Under the pieces are notes generated by a model, which ran no database searches, was not told the DNA's origin, and was given only the letters and a program-made list of their open reading frames with translations. From Desmodus rotundus (Eukaryota > Chordata > Mammalia > Chiroptera > Phyllostomidae), in NCBI RefSeq assembly GCF_022682495.2, contig NC_071391.1, positions 107,429,195 to 107,493,194 of the forward strand: a stretch of 64,000 bases of DNA. Reading direction: 5' to 3'. Positions 44,161-57,134 of the stretch are shown here, in pieces. Every line of letters begins with the position of its first letter. Position 1 is the first letter of the stretch. A program made the translations under genes and the position numbers.

Positions 44161-46923
44161 GGCTTTCTTTGTTTCTCTGCCTGTACTTTCTCAGTATTAA
44201 ACCATCCTTGCCCAGCTGGCCCTAAAGTTCAAGGACAGGGTGTGGGCTCGCCAGTAGTTATCCTCCTAGCCCCCACTCCTGTGCAGGTTTAGTCAGCACA
44301 GCCATTAAATCCCTGCTGAGCATGGAGCTGCATACAAATGTCAAGGCGTCATCTGGTTGTTGCCCTCCAGAACCTGGGCTTTAGGGTACAGACCTCAGCT
44401 TAGTAGGTGATCAGCTTCCTGGGGGCAGGACTTAGCACTATTTTCCCAGGACTCCGCACCATGCCCGGTACACGTAGATTCTCAGTAAGCCTGTGTGGGG
44501 TAAGTGATTGAAGGAGTTTGTAACTCTACCGGAAGAGGGAACAGAAGCCCTCTTTCTGTCCTAGTTCCCTCACGATTCCATTATTTTGCCCCCTTCTCTT
44601 TTTCCCTTCACCTCTCCTCTACTACCTGAGAGCTAATTGTTCCCTTGGGCTATCATGATTTGACACAAGGGGAAGCATGCCTACTTTCTGCCTGTGGATT
44701 TGATCTTACCATCTCAGGGCAGATCCCATCCTTCCCCTTCCATCATGGAGTCAGGATGTGACTCCCATTCTCTTTCATCCAAAGTGCATGCCTGCTTGGT
44801 CCTGCCAGCTGCGTGGCCATTACCTCTGTGATCGGAGCTCGTGAGCTCAGGGTTGGGAGGCTCAGGGACACAGGGCTCACCTGAGCCACCTCATTCCCTC
44901 CCCATCCACGCAGGTGGGTTCTTTTGCCTTCTTACACTTCCCCCACATTGTAATATAATATTTTTGTGTTCTAATGCATAGCTGGGCGAAGTGCTGACGT
45001 TACTGTAAGTACCCTAGGCCTGTGACACCTATTCCTAGAATTAACCTTGTCCTGCTTCCGCATGGAGCTGCCCCCGCGGACATGGATGGGCGCTGTCTCC
45101 ATACACTGGCAGTCGGGCTGGGCGTTAACTCTCCCAGGGGATCTTCCACAGGACTCCTTCACCTTGGCCATCTCTTCAACTTCTTAGTTTTTGACTAGAA
45201 ATGGAAAATTAAATCAGCCGTGTCCTTGTGGCTGGCTGCGATGTTCGTGAGTGGAAACAGGCCTGCTTGTGGCTTGAGCCTGCTTTGGTGGTCCTGATCT
45301 GGGACACATTTCCTAAGCGCTCAGCATGGGCCCGGCACTCCATTTCTTGTCTTAGGGACTCAAAGACAAAGCAGGCAGCGATCCGCTGTCCCTGGCTCTG
45401 GGCTACCCCTCTAAAATCCAAAGTGAACTTAAAAACACTTGGGTATTTTTATCCACCTACATGGCTACCACACGTGCTGTTGGGGTTCTGACCTCAGCTG
45501 GATCCCAGCCTCTTGGTGGCCTTTGGGGTTGTAAGAGAAGCACTCCAAGGGATGCTGCAGCCTGCTGTCTGACCCATGTCCTTGCCACATACCGTGGTGA
45601 AGTAGGCTGGGAATGGAGAGCACCTTTGAACCTTCACAGCCAGATCTTCCTTGGTGGGTCAGCCCTGGGAGCCCTGGACTCTAGGAATGACTCCCAGTCT
45701 GTTTCCTCCGTGGGGAGGGAGAGCTCTCCATCCCTCTCCTGAGGCCGCCTCCCTAGCAGGGATGGGCGAGGCACAGTCTACTGCTAGGAGGAGGGGGGGA
45801 AAGGGGAAAGGGAAGAAGACAGGTGGGACCGGGGCCAGCTGTTACCTGGGACCCTCCGAGGAGCCAGTTAAAGTCTCAGCGGGACTAGGTGTTCTGTGGC
45901 TCGGGAATGGAGTGAGGCCACCCTGGACTCCAGAGGTGGTCATTATTGCCATTGTAGAATGTCACCCACAGCATTACGGTTCCTCTTCTCTGTCATCTTT
46001 TCGTCTATCCCTTCTGACACATTTGTGCTGTCTTCCCTCCCACATTCTTCCACGAGGCCCTTCCTTTTCCATTTACAGTCATTCAGACCTTAAAGGTGCC
46101 AGCTTAGCGCTTAGCAAGGGCCGTGGAATCATGAAATGTGGACACCTAACATAACAGACCCCATCCCTGCCTCCCCGCATCCACCCCAGGTGAGGACCGG
46201 GCACACATTGAGCCTCTGCTCTTGGCAGTTACGTTGCTTATACTGAGCGGACATCAGTAAGTGGGGTGCTGTTGACTGACTGCTCAGGGAGCGGATGCTC
46301 TGGGAGTGCTCTGTGCTGTCTGGGGCTTCCGTAGGGGTCCCAGGTTGTCTGTGACCTGACAGCTAAGTTTGCACTTGCAATGGTCATAGACTGGATGCTG
46401 TCTGATGAGACTGCTGATGTTGTTGACCCAACCTCAGGGTGCTTCAGGGTGAAAACCCCTGTTGGATGGCCCTGTAAATCTAGTGTTAAGAAGAGAGAAA
46501 GTGTTGAGATGATTTGTGACTGGACCCAAACTCGGGGTCCTGATACCTGCTTGTGGTCCTCCCAAGGCCCCACTGTTGATCCTGCCTTCTGGATTGGGAA
46601 CTTCCAAGAACCTTGCCAGGCCCTCCTTGGGCACCTGCTCTGCACACCTCCCCACTGCACACCTTCTCCGCTTCTGCCACGCCTGCCCCTCCCCCCTTCC
46701 CTGCTCTGCTGTGCAGTGTGAGAGTTCACAATAGCCATTACCTGGAGAACAGAAAAGAGAAGTGGAGTGGGCAATGAGAGAGAAGAAATAAGCAGCAGGA
46801 GGGGGATCAGTGAAGGGATTCTGATAGGACACGCCTGGAGTTTTATGCTTGCTTTGCGGGTCTGTCACTTAGGAGATGAAGTAGTAATCACTGTTAAATG
46901 ACTTCAGTGAACATAAGGAACCA
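44161..46923. other. Repeat-poor intron 2 stretch
   Basis: About 2.8 kb with few recognisable repeats. Overlapping open frames of 100-178 codons on both strands (45.65-46.15 and 46.24-46.87 kb) reflect GC content; none shows a domain. A regulatory element is possible but I can point to no site. Confidence 0.35.
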
Positions 46924-47327
46924 TATCAATTTTCTAGGGCTGCCATAACAAAGTACCACAGACTGGGTGACTTAAACAATTAATTTTCTCACAATTTTAG
47001 AGGAAAAGAAAATCTGTGAAATTCTTTCAAAGTTTGAGGTCAAGGTTTCTTTAGATTTGGTTTCTTCTGAGGCTTCTCTCGTTGGCTTGTAGATGCTGTC
47101 TTCTTCCTGTGTCGTCACGTGGTCTTCCTGTTGTACGTGTCTGTGTCCTAATTTCCAGTTTTTGTAAGGACACCAGTCGTATTGACTAGGGCCTACCTCA
47201 GTGACCTCATTTTAACTTAATCACCTCTTTAAAGGCCCTCCCTCCAAACACAGCCATGGTCTGAGGTATTGGTGGTTAGGACTTCAACATATGACTTTTT
47301 GGGGGACACAGTTCAGTCCATAACAGG
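46924..47327 (-). mobile_element. MaLR LTR (MLT1-type)
   Basis: Reverse copy: TTCTAGGGCTGCCATAACAA, TTGTAAGGACACCAGTCGTA, CATTTTAACTTAATCACCTC and a terminal CAGTTCAGTCCATAACAGG. Confidence 0.85.
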
Positions 47328-48060
47328 TACCCAGGGTAAAGTTGCAAAAGTTGGGGGAGGGGGTAGATGTTGGCATCATTTCAAAGGTGCGTCATTGTAG
47401 GTATCCAATTCCAGCTGCAAATCTGTGTGTACACAGTGTGTGTGGGTGTGTGTGAGTGAAATGGGGGTGTACCCAGCAGTGGTGAGAATATAGTAGGCAC
47501 GTGCATTGTGGTTAATTCTCTTGTAGCAAAGTATTGTAGTTTTTGAGGGTGTTACTAAAGAATGTGGGCACAGAGCTTTAGGTGCCAGAAGTTAGGGAAG
47601 AAAATGGTAAGTTTAGCTGGATGCTTATCTAAGATACTAGAGGACTTAGGGTGGAGCCAAAGGGAAAGTGATATGAGAACTGCTATTGGTTAATTTAAAA
47701 TGTCCAACTTAAAAAGAGTGACATCTAGCTAGCTGACTTACCCCATTTGGTGTTATTATTAATTGAAAATGGTATCTGTATCCTTTTTGCAAGTTGCACT
47801 GCCTATCAAATTGACCCAGCAATTCTGCTTCTTTGGATTTGTCCACAAAACGACTCGGCAAGTGACAAAGATCACAGACGTGAATGTCCATGGGGGCTGG
47901 GTAGGTAACGTGAATGAATGGAGCTGGCCTGTGTGGGGAGTGGGGAGTGACAGGAACCGTGGCAATCGGGGGGTGAAAAATACGAAGAGGGCAGTGGCCT
48001 AGTCAATTGTTGCCTGTGCGGAAATCTGTCCCCAGTACAGCTAGACCTTCCTATTTTTTT
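47328..48060. other. Unassigned intron sequence
   Basis: A GT-rich patch near 47425-47460. Otherwise nothing recognisable. Confidence 0.35.
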
Positions 48061-48084
48061 AATGAATAATTTGGAAGTGCATTA

Positions 48085-48345
48085 TACAATTTATTTTTTC
48101 AGTGTGATTGATATATAGCTTTTATACAGCACTGCATACATTTAAGGGGTACAGCATAATTATTTGACTTTCATATATTGTGAAGTTATGACCACACACG
48201 GTGAGTTAACATCCTTCATCTTGTGCAGATATATAAAAGAGAAAAAGAAAAAAGTGTGTTTATTTCCTTGTGATGAGAACTCTTAGGATTTACTCTCTTA
48301 ACAACTTTCCTATATGTCTTCATCTTATAACTAGACATTTGTACT
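48085..48345 (-). mobile_element. Old L1 3'UTR fragment
   Basis: TTTAAGGGGTACAGCATAATT, TGAAGTTATGACCACACACG and GATTTACTCTCTTAACAAC are in the reversed L1 3'UTR order. Confidence 0.6.
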
Positions 48346-48541
48346 TTTTGACCACCTTCATGTAGTGCTCAGACCTTTGTATTTTTTTGAGAGAAGTCAG
48401 AAGTCTAGAGTTTTCTGGCAAGTGTCCTGGTTTTTAAGTGTTGGTAACTACCTAAAAATTTAACAGATTGAGTAGTAAAAATAAGACTTAGCTGTAAGCC
48501 AGATGGGGCCACCATTTTCTACCTATGACATTAGGCCAAAT

Positions 48542-48655
48542 CAGTGGTTCTCCAGGTGTGTCCCCGGGCCAGCAGCATCCGTGTCATCTGGGACTTTTGG
48601 TGTAACCTGCCCTCCCGGTGATTCCGATGCACACAGGTGCTGTGCCCGCTGAAGG
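48542..48655 (+). mobile_element. MER5A-like hAT-Charlie relic
   Basis: CAGTGGTTCTCCAGGTGTG end, GCCAGCAGCATCCGTGTCATC and CCGGTGATTCCGATGCACAC. The right end is lost. Confidence 0.7.
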
Positions 48656-49444
48656 GCGTCAGGCTGGGGTGACTGCTTGAGCGTTTGTGTAGGGTGAGAC
48701 GGGAGACGAGGGGGAAACCTCAGTGTGCTCTGTGGGCAGAGCGGTGGCCCAGAGCTGTGTGCAGGGGGGAAGTGACGGCTCGAAGAGCTGTGTTGGAGGA
48801 CATGTGCCTGGCAGCCGGGTGTGGGCTGTGGGGCCCAGACACCAGCCACTGCTTCAGGGGTGTCGGAGTTAGCCAAGGACGCTGGGCCATCAGGAGGGAG
48901 ACGCCAGGGTCTGGGACCTGAGGCAGCTGGGAAGGAAGATGTTTGACCTCTTCGTTGCACTCTGTGTGGGCTTGATTGTGGTCATCCTGTATTTGTTGTA
49001 CGAGGGAAAACCTGACCTGGATGCTCATCTTGGATGTTGGAGGAAACCCAAAATGAGAGAAAGGCCAGCAGCAGGTTGGACTCTACGAGTAATACAGTGT
49101 GTAGCCATTTGGATGAACTGCTTATCACTTAGGCCTAATTAGCTCCAGTACCAGGTCAGAATGCGGTTAAGTGCGTGCAGTTAGCTTTATTGTGCTTTTC
49201 ATGGGGTTCTTCATATGAGTCCTTGTAGTTTGTTGTTCCTGAAGCTTGTTTATCTTGTCAGACAATTTAAACAATTTAAAGGAGAATGACCTTGCAGGCC
49301 AGAAGTTAAGAGTGTTTTTTAGGGAGGGGCTGAGACAGTCCAGAATGCTTAGCACAGGTTTAATGTTCAAGGCATTGGCCTTGGCCTTGGAGAGATCGGG
49401 ATTTATTCTTGTTACCCAGCATTGTGTGGGGTTTGAGGGAAGAG
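48656..49444. other. Unassigned intron sequence
   Basis: A 67-codon open frame at 48939 begins MFDLFVALCVGLIVVILYLL, a plausible hydrophobic helix, but it has no splice context or homologue I recognise. It is treated as chance. Confidence 0.3.
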
Positions 49445-49445
49445 A

Positions 49446-49842
49446 GTATTGGTCGGCTGGGGCTGCCATCACAGAGTATCACAGACTGAGCGGCTGAAGC
49501 AACAGAAATGATTTTCTCACAGTTCTGCAGGCTCAGAGTACAAAATCAAGGTGCTGGCAGGGTTAGTTTCTGATGCGGCCTCTCTCCTTATCTTGCAGAG
49601 GGTTGCCTTTTTGCTGTGCCTTTACATGGCCTTTTTCTGTGCAGGCATGGAGAGAGAAAGCTGTGGTGTCTTCCTCTTCTTATAAGGAGTGCAGTCCTAT
49701 GGGGTCAGATCTTATTTACTTACTGACCTTATTTAACCTTAATTACCTCCTTAGAAGTCCTGTCTCCAAATACAGTCACATCGCGGGTAGGGCTTCAACA
49801 CACGGTTTTGGGTGGTGGGGGCACAGTTCGATCTATAACGGT
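49446..49842 (-). mobile_element. MaLR LTR (MLT1-type)
   Basis: Reverse copy: GGCTGGGGCTGCCATCACAG, CTCACAGTTCTGCAGGCTC, CTTATAAGGAGTGCAGTCC and a terminal GCACAGTTCGATCTATAAC. Confidence 0.8.
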
Positions 49843-50532
49843 GTATGTGCTCAGCCAGCCATCTGAAGGCAGGGCAGTATGTGGACTGGGTGGAAAGGAG
49901 AGAGAGTAGTCAGGAGACCTGACCAAGGAGAGGAGGGGAAGAGAGAGCTTGAAGGGCGTTCAGGTGGGGGGAGGAAGAGAAGAGAGAGAAGGCCTGGTCT
50001 GCCAGGTGCACTCTTCCAGGTTTCCTCCATGTGTGCCGGTGTTCAGGAACCCTCATCACTTACAAAATGGCACTTCTGTCTGGAATGTCACTGAAGATCA
50101 CCATCAAGGGTCCTCATGCTTCAGTCCTTTTGCTGAGAAGGGCTCAGGTCCAAGTTTTGAGAAGCACTTTTTCTCCCCCGGAAAGCAGACCTAATAATGT
50201 CCAAAAAGTGTATGGAAGCTTTAGCTCCCAAGTCTGGCAGCATCTATTCACATGACAAAAAGAGGAGCAGGACTTTTGTCACCATCTTGCTTTGAGGCCA
50301 GTCTAGACTATTCTAAAGGAATAGTCCCCTTTTAGATTAGGAAGGATGAGGGATTTTAAAGAGTAGCTGGGAAGAGAGAAAATAAATGAACTTGAGGAGG
50401 ACATTCCCACCGCCTGGATGCTCAGTGAGGTGGGAGAGGCAAGGGCCAGGAATCCTCAAGGTGTCCTAAACATTGGCTGGGCTGAATGGTCTGAGGACAA
50501 GGGAGACCTTCCTCTCGTCAGCCAAGGGTCAG
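49843..50532. other. Unassigned intron sequence
   Basis: GA-rich near 49890-49990. No gene or repeat that I can name. Confidence 0.35.
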
Positions 50533-50536
50533 TGGT

Positions 50537-51060
50537 TGTTGGCCTCAATTCGACACCAAGAAGAATCCCCAATTTGGGTGCCACAACGAAGGAAACTTTA
50601 TTCAGTACAAACAGCTCAATTATGAAGCAACACTGGTTGTTAGGAGGCCCTGGGACAGGTGGCCCTGATGCCAGGCCCCTCCCTGAGTGGCTAACTCTCT
50701 GCTCAGCTCTGGGGAGGTGTCTTTGATATTTCACCTTTTTGATGTTTCAGCGGGGAACCAGGGAAACACAATCTTCAGTCTTCAGTGGAAGGGGAAAGTA
50801 CACTCCTGGGGCCAGAGGGAAGTTCGTTTATATAAACAGAACTCCCTGGGTCCCTGATTGGTCCCGTCTTCAGGCAAATGAGGGCTCCAAACTCTCCTAG
50901 TTTGATTGGCCCAAAAAGCACTGTGCTGATTGGTCAGAATGGCACCTCTTTGGTTGGCAAGGACTCTGATGGGCTATAGCTACACAGCTCCAGTTGGATC
51001 GGGAAAGCTTCAGTCGTATTGATTAAAGTACCATTTCAGGAACTGCTTTGTAAGGGCTGG
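50537..51060 (-). mobile_element. Probable solo LTR of an endogenous retrovirus
   Basis: Read on the - strand the parts come in LTR order. Three exact CCAATCA boxes (complements at 50927, 50903 and 50855) come first, then a TATA-like TTTATATAAAC (50827-50837), a transcribed stretch, an AATAAA signal (complement TTTATT near 50597) and a terminal CA (TGTTGGCC on the + strand). No gag/pol/env-like frame follows on either side. The outer (U3) edge is not fixed; it may extend to about 51250. Confidence 0.6.
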
Positions 51061-53480
51061 CTCAGATGGCAGGAGCACAGTGCAGGAAGGCAGCTGAGTG
51101 TGGGAGTCTGGCAGCTTAGTGCAGGATTCTCTCTCCTGTGTGGTTTGCAGGTGAGGCCTCTCTGTTTTAAACATTCTGCTAGTCTCTGCTTGTAAATTTG
51201 AACCTAGTTAGCTGCCAGGAATCCTTGGTAGGTCTTCTTTCTCAGGTGCATACCCTCCTGCCCCCCAACTGTACCCCAAAGGCCTGAATGGCTCTCAAAA
51301 GTGAACTAAGAAAAGTAACAACCCAACGCCCCAGAAGGTGAGGCTGGGCCCGAACAGATGTGAAGCCCTTTGTTTGGAAAGCTGGGAGGCTGGTGGGGGG
51401 GTGGTGGGGGGGTGCAGCGCTAGTCCGCTCCGCATAATGGGCGGCGCGTTTCATAAGCAGAGCAGCCCTTTGATCTGAGGGGGATGAAAGTGCTGGAAAA
51501 TGGAGAGGCTTGAAGGGGGCCTTTGTCTTTGACAAAAAAAGGCATCTGCCGGACTGGAACCCCCTCACCCGCCTCATCAGCCCATGGGCTCTGCAACCAT
51601 GCCCCAACTGGGACCTGGGTCTCCCCACAGTTGAAGAAGTCTCAGTAAAGTGAAAGAAGCCGGCTGCAAACGTTGGACGGAGAGCTTCATTGATTCTTTC
51701 CACGGTCCAGAAAGAAAGGGTGAGAGAAGGGCTGTGGGAAGGGGAGAGTGGAAAGGAAGACTTGGGAGGGAATGGGGGGAAGGAAGGAAGGAAGGCTGAA
51801 ATCTGACCCCTAGAGTAAACCCTCTGGTAATAAGCTTATTAATTTTCCCAGTGAACACAAGTTTTCAGGAGACAGTGCAGGTGGGGTGACTATGTGTCGT
51901 TGCAAGGAAGGAGAATAGTGTTCAGCTAATTAGAGGTGAATTTGAGTAGAGTGATAATTTTTTTAAAGGACAGTATAATACAAGGCAAGTACTAATATGA
52001 AAGCAGAAATACGTCTGCCTTGCTGTGTTTTTGAAGGAAAGAAGCCCTTTTAAGTTTTTGCACTGTTAGAAACTCTGTGATAATTGGAGGGGTTTTTCAT
52101 AATTGTAATAAATTCCAATGGTTCTTCATTTCTTGGTGTCTTTTACCTTTCTTGAAGTCTCAACCAATGAAAATTAGGAGACTAGAAACAAAGCAACTGG
52201 AATGCATCCTAGGGATGAGGATTTTCTGCTTGTAGGTGATTTGGGGGTCTTTTCTGTGGGGTAGAAATGTTCTTTGGATGTCAATCTGATGGTTCAGCTG
52301 GTGTTATGTCACTGAGTCTCATGCCCACCCGCATGTAATTGGCACTGCTGTGGAGGGAGGGGGCAGGCAGAATCACGTAGGGGGCTGGGAGAGGAGAGAG
52401 CACGTTGATTGGCGCCTCAGGTACACCCAGCAGGACAGAAGGGTTTGAAATAAGAGGATGGTTTTGTGGATTTGTTTTCTCCAGAGGTAGAAATTGACCA
52501 GATGGTAATCTCTGGGTGAGGGATTGACAAAAGAATATCCAGACTAAGAAAAAGACTTATTTATTGATTGATTGATTGATTGATTTTTTATTGTTGTTCA
52601 AAAAGTCTTATAAGAGTTTATTTGCTCCAAACTCATGATTGCTGGCAAGCAAAGTCTCAACAGATTGAGAAAGTGCTCCAGAGAATGGCAGTTTTACAAC
52701 TTACTTTATACATTAGACTGAAAGGAGGAGATGTGGGGGAGTCCCATGAAATTCACTGGTGGTAGATTAAGAGGGCAGGAGAGAGCGGGGGCGGGGCAGG
52801 GGAGGTGGAATCTCTGAGACTGGAGAAAAAATCAAATGGGGAGACACTTCTTTTGCACTGGTGGGCCCAAGATAGTTAACATTTACAGCACACAGACAGG
52901 GCATGTGGCCAACAGACAAGGTGGTCCGGCGCTCTGGTGCTGGTGATCGTGCCTTCGAGGGGTCTGCCAAGGAAGATTACTCTGACATTTCCCAGGTACA
53001 TTGTTTTAGGGGCACAAAGAGAACAGGAAATTCCAAAGGTAAAGATTGACCTTTGTCAGTCTTTGTCAAGGAATCTATAGGCCTAAGATGTGACTGCTCA
53101 CCATGACCCCCTTTTAGTTAGGAATTTTTATGTTCAGGCCACTGTATGTGATTACTTTGGTCTCTGGGTTTATAAAGCCCATCATCCAAGCTTCCCTTGA
53201 GCTTGCCAGCTTTAGTCTGTGGCCCCTTTATCGTCCACAGGGCCACTAGTTAAAAGACACGGAGGGTGAATTTGAGGCCATCTCTGAATCTTCTTAAGTG
53301 GTGCTGTTATAAGCAGGCCAGGGCATTCGGGAGCAGCGCGTCTGCTGCCACGCCTCAACTTAGCAGGGCACGGACCGAGCAGTCAGGCCTTGCCTTAGGG
53401 GAAGCTGGCTCAGACACCGTGGTGAAGTCAAGGGCAGTCCTGCTGCCCTTCCTGCAGTTCTTCTACTCCGCCTGTCAGGG
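51061..53480. other. Unassigned intron sequence
   Basis: A G-rich run at about 51391-51413 is a quadruplex candidate. An (ATTG)n tract lies at 52559-52587. Parts near 51.1-51.7 kb could belong to the LTR or another repeat. I see no exon. Confidence 0.35.
52559..52587 (+). repeat. (ATTG)n simple repeat
   Basis: TTATTGATTGATTGATTGAT continues for about 29 nt. Confidence 0.9.
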
Positions 53481-53483
53481 GAA

Positions 53484-53697
53484 AGAGCATGAGCTTTGGA
53501 GAGCCTGCCTCTGGTTTGAATGCTGGTTCCCCCATTTCCTAGCATGGTGACCTTGGGCAAGATACTGAGTCTTTCTGAGTCTGTTTCCTTTTCCGTAAAG
53601 TGGGTACGATGACACAAGTATCGCAGGGTTGGACTGAGGCGTGAATGAGGGCCCCTTTGTAGAGTGCCCAGTGCATGACGGACATTTGATAAAAATC
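53484..53697 (-). mobile_element. MIR
   Basis: Reverse orientation: CATGAGCTTTGGAGAGCCTG, GTGACCTTGGGCAAGATAC, TTTTCCGTAAAGTGGGTACG and GAGTGCCCAGTGCATGACGG. Confidence 0.85.
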
Positions 53698-54224
53698 TGC
53701 CGTACCTTTGTTTTGATCGGGTGCATGGGCTACTTGTGCCTAGCCGTATGATCTCATATTCCATCCTGCTGACACATTTTACACCCTCGGTTCCTCTTGC
53801 CTCATTCCAGTTCTTTATTTCTGGGCATTCTTTTCACACTAGCAGGAGAAACCAGGACAGGGTTGCGGTTGCATTCTATTTCTGAATCCAGTAAGTTTGT
53901 CGCCTTACTTGCCTTTACCCCCGTGTGTTTTTCTTGGAGGGACTGGTTCAGAAACCTGGGTAAGCCAATCAGCACTCAGCACTCCTCTGGCTGCTCGTGG
54001 GGGTGGGGGTGTGAGCACATGTCCTAAATCTTCTCAATCACATGGATAAGAGGAGAGGTTAGGAGGGAGATTTTCTTTTGCCTTGGCCGGGCTGGAGTGG
54101 TGCAGTTATAAACGCAATCCAAGAGCAAAGCAGTTACCTGCACCAGGGAGCTCTGCTCTTCTAAGCTCCTAGGCTTTTGGCCTTCTGCTGTGTGAGACTG
54201 GTTCTTTATAGTTTAAACCACGTT

Positions 54225-54615
54225 AAGGCCCTGTTCGTTCTGATTCCCACAGTTTCTGTAACTGCTCCGTATGAACTCCCCATTCCTTCCCAGAAATCAC
54301 TGTTTCTCTTTACAGTTTTACTAAATATATATTCTAAACAGCACATTGTTTGGTATTGTTTTTGAATTGTTCTATAAATGGAACTATATGATCTATTGAA
54401 TACATTCTCTGTGTCTTGCTGGTTGACTCAACATTGTGTGATACTCATCCATGCTAATGTGTGGGGCCACTATTCACTTTCACTGTTCTATGGCGTTGTG
54501 CTGATGCATTTACCACAGCTTCTCACTTCTCTTTCTGATGGACATTTGAGCTGTTTCCACTGTCTTGCCGTCTCAAATTATTTTGCTATAAATATTCTCG
54601 TAGTTGTCTCTTAAA
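54225..54615 (-). mobile_element. Old L1 3' fragment
   Basis: GAACTCCCCATTCCTTCCC, GTGTCTTGCTGGTTGACTC, GATACTCATCCATGCTAATG and GGACATTTGAGCTGTTTCC in reversed L1M order. Confidence 0.65.
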
Positions 54616-56906
54616 ACACACATGTGAGAGCTTGGTTCCCAGGTGCTGTGGTTTTCCTCTCTATTTAATTAAACTGCAGTGAGGAAAGCTGGAATGACTC
54701 TCTTAGGGACACTTCTCTGAGCCCCGGTCTGCCTGCTTCCCGGTGCTGGCAGAGTCATGCTTCCCCTGAGGGTCTAGAGGGGAATCCTCCCTGCTTCTAA
54801 GTGGCAGAGCATTTGAGGGCATCTCGTCCAATCTGCTGTTTAATGCAGCCATTTCAATTTTGATTGAAGAGTCCCAGTGCCAGGGAGAGCACTCTTACGG
54901 TTTCCCTATACACTTGCATATTACACACTTGTGCTAGTGTTTCTGTGGGAGAGATTTTCCACCTTGATGCCTGCTAACGAATCGTGCATTTGTGGAAACA
55001 CGTTGTATTGATATCTACAAAAATGAGTACAAGACAGGCATGGGGAGATAGGGAGTTCAGAGAGAAGGAGGGAGTTTCTAATTGTTAAAAATGTCCCAGA
55101 ATAGACCAGGTTGCCTGACTTGGGACAGCAAGTGTTCACGAAGTAGAGCTTGCTCTGTTCTGCGGAAGCACTGGGAACCTCTCGAAGTGGCAAGCCCCTC
55201 AGGGTGGCTTATTGGGCCCTGAGCTCTTCTAGATGCAATGCCTCATGCAGGTGACCTCAGGGGACAACAAAAGTGTTGCAGGACACATCCCAAAGCACAT
55301 CTAAGCCCGTCTCCTCATGCGTTTGCAGAGACTTCCACTGTATTATGCTTTTCCTCTGCCAGAGTCACAGGCACGTCCACCGTATCCCCCACTGGGATGG
55401 CCTGGGTTCTGCCAAGACCTTCCGCTGGTGGCCTCAAGAGGTAAACGTGTTTTTCCAAATAGTAAGAAGTCTTCTTTTGCCTCTAATGGGGCGTGATGAC
55501 GATCGGAATGGCCAGCGGCACGCTTCAGACACGGCTGCTGTTTCACATCACAGGTCTTCACAGGTCTCAGTGGAAGTAGCTTGGTTAGCTCTAAGGTCGC
55601 GGAGGTGAAAGTGTTCAGAACAGGCCTCCCCAGGAGGTCCCTGTTTGGCATGTGAATTACTTTTAGTTGAAGGCATTTGAGACCCTGTAGGCTCATAAGA
55701 AACTTGTACCTTTTCCTTAAAGAATTTAGATTAGGGGCCTTGCCTATAGTGAATTCTTACCAGAAAGAACTTTTTATGACTCATCTTCAATACAGAGCAA
55801 GGCAAAACTCTAATTACTGAATGTCTGATCTGCTCTATCATCCTGTGAATGACTTCGCCCGTCTGAACCCTCGGGCACCTTATCTCATTCTTAGCTCAGG
55901 ACGTCCTGTGCACCTCATTTTCCGTGTGTCTGTGACACTCTAGTATGTGGATCCCCATGCATACATATGTAATTAAATTTAGTCATTCTCTCTCGCTAAT
56001 CTAGCTAGTGTCTATTTGATTATTAAACCAGCCAAAAGAACTAGAAGGGTAAAGGACAGTGTTTTCCTCCCCCACAGAGGCCTGTGGCCTCTTCCCCTGC
56101 TGGCCTGGCCATGGGCAGCATGGTCTTCACAGTTTGTGGCCGATCAGGCCAGCAACCTGGCCTTAGGGGATGGAGGACAGGCTGGTGGGTGCGAGGTCCA
56201 TGGTCCCCATTTGTATGTGGTTGTGCACGTCAGTCACTTCTCTTCTGCTGATCAGGATAACATTTCTTTCAACCATTGATGCATCCTCGAGCATATATTC
56301 TCCTCCCTTGTACCCTGTGGCTGCAAGTCCCCCATGAGGTATTGTTCATGCCCACCGCATGGCTGCTGTGGACCAGGTAATACTGTCATGTAGATTCACT
56401 GCTCTTGGTGCCATCTCTTTGCTGATGGGGGTGTGGGTGTGGGCCAAACTGTGGGGAGTAACTGTGAGGACTCATGAAGACTTTACATCCACCTAAACTC
56501 CCACTGTTTGAGTTTATCCTCCAGGGCCCTGTGTGACCTGTTGTCATCACACACCATTTTGTCCTGTCCCTTCCCGACAGCCACCCCTGGGGACAGGAAC
56601 CCCATCTTCCTCTGTAAATGCAGAAATGCAGCTCCGTCCCAGAGGACATATTGACTCCTCAAGGGTGGGGTGGGGGAGGGATGGATGGTGGTTGCGATTA
56701 TTATTGTAATAATTATTATGGTTGTAAATACATCATGCTAACAGTTATGCCCTCCCTCTCCAGGTCGCTCAGAGTTCTAATATTCCAGCACGTCCACCCT
56801 TTGTTGTCTCTTTTCCAGTCCATCTTGCTTTGCCCTCAGGTGCTGTTAAAAGATTGACAGTGAGTGACAGGGACCTATGTGAAGACCCTGCTAGCTGGCA
56901 ATTTTT
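54616..56906. other. Unassigned intron sequence
   Basis: About 2.3 kb without recognisable exon, RNA or strong repeat match. Confidence 0.35.
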
Positions 56907-57122
56907 CTTTTTATTTTCCTTTTGAAGACTTTATTTATTTTTAGAGAGAGGGGAAGGGAGGGAGAAAGAGAGGGAGAGAAACATCAATGTGTGGTTGCCT
57001 CTCGAGCAACCCCCACCAGGGACCTGGCCTGCAACTCAGGCATGTGCCCTGACTAGTAATTGAACCGGTGACCCTTTGGTTCGCAGGGCGGCGCTGAATC
57101 CACTGAGCCGCACTGGCCAGGG
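56907..57122 (-). mobile_element. VES SINE
   Basis: Reverse copy: GAAGACTTTATTTATTTTTAG, TAGTAATTGAACCGGTGACC and GCCGCACTGGCCAGGG. It is flanked by perfect 12-bp CTGGCAATTTTT (56895-56906 and 57123-57134). Confidence 0.93.
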
Positions 57123-57134
57123 CTGGCAATTTTT

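Noticed and set aside
45651..46868. Overlapping frames of 110-178 codons on both strands
   Set aside because: They are antiparallel overlaps in GC-rich intron sequence with no motifs and no consistent exon structure.
48939..49142. A 67-codon frame with a hydrophobic N-terminus
   Set aside because: It is isolated in an intron, with no splice signals, homologue or codon bias that I can see; length is within chance.
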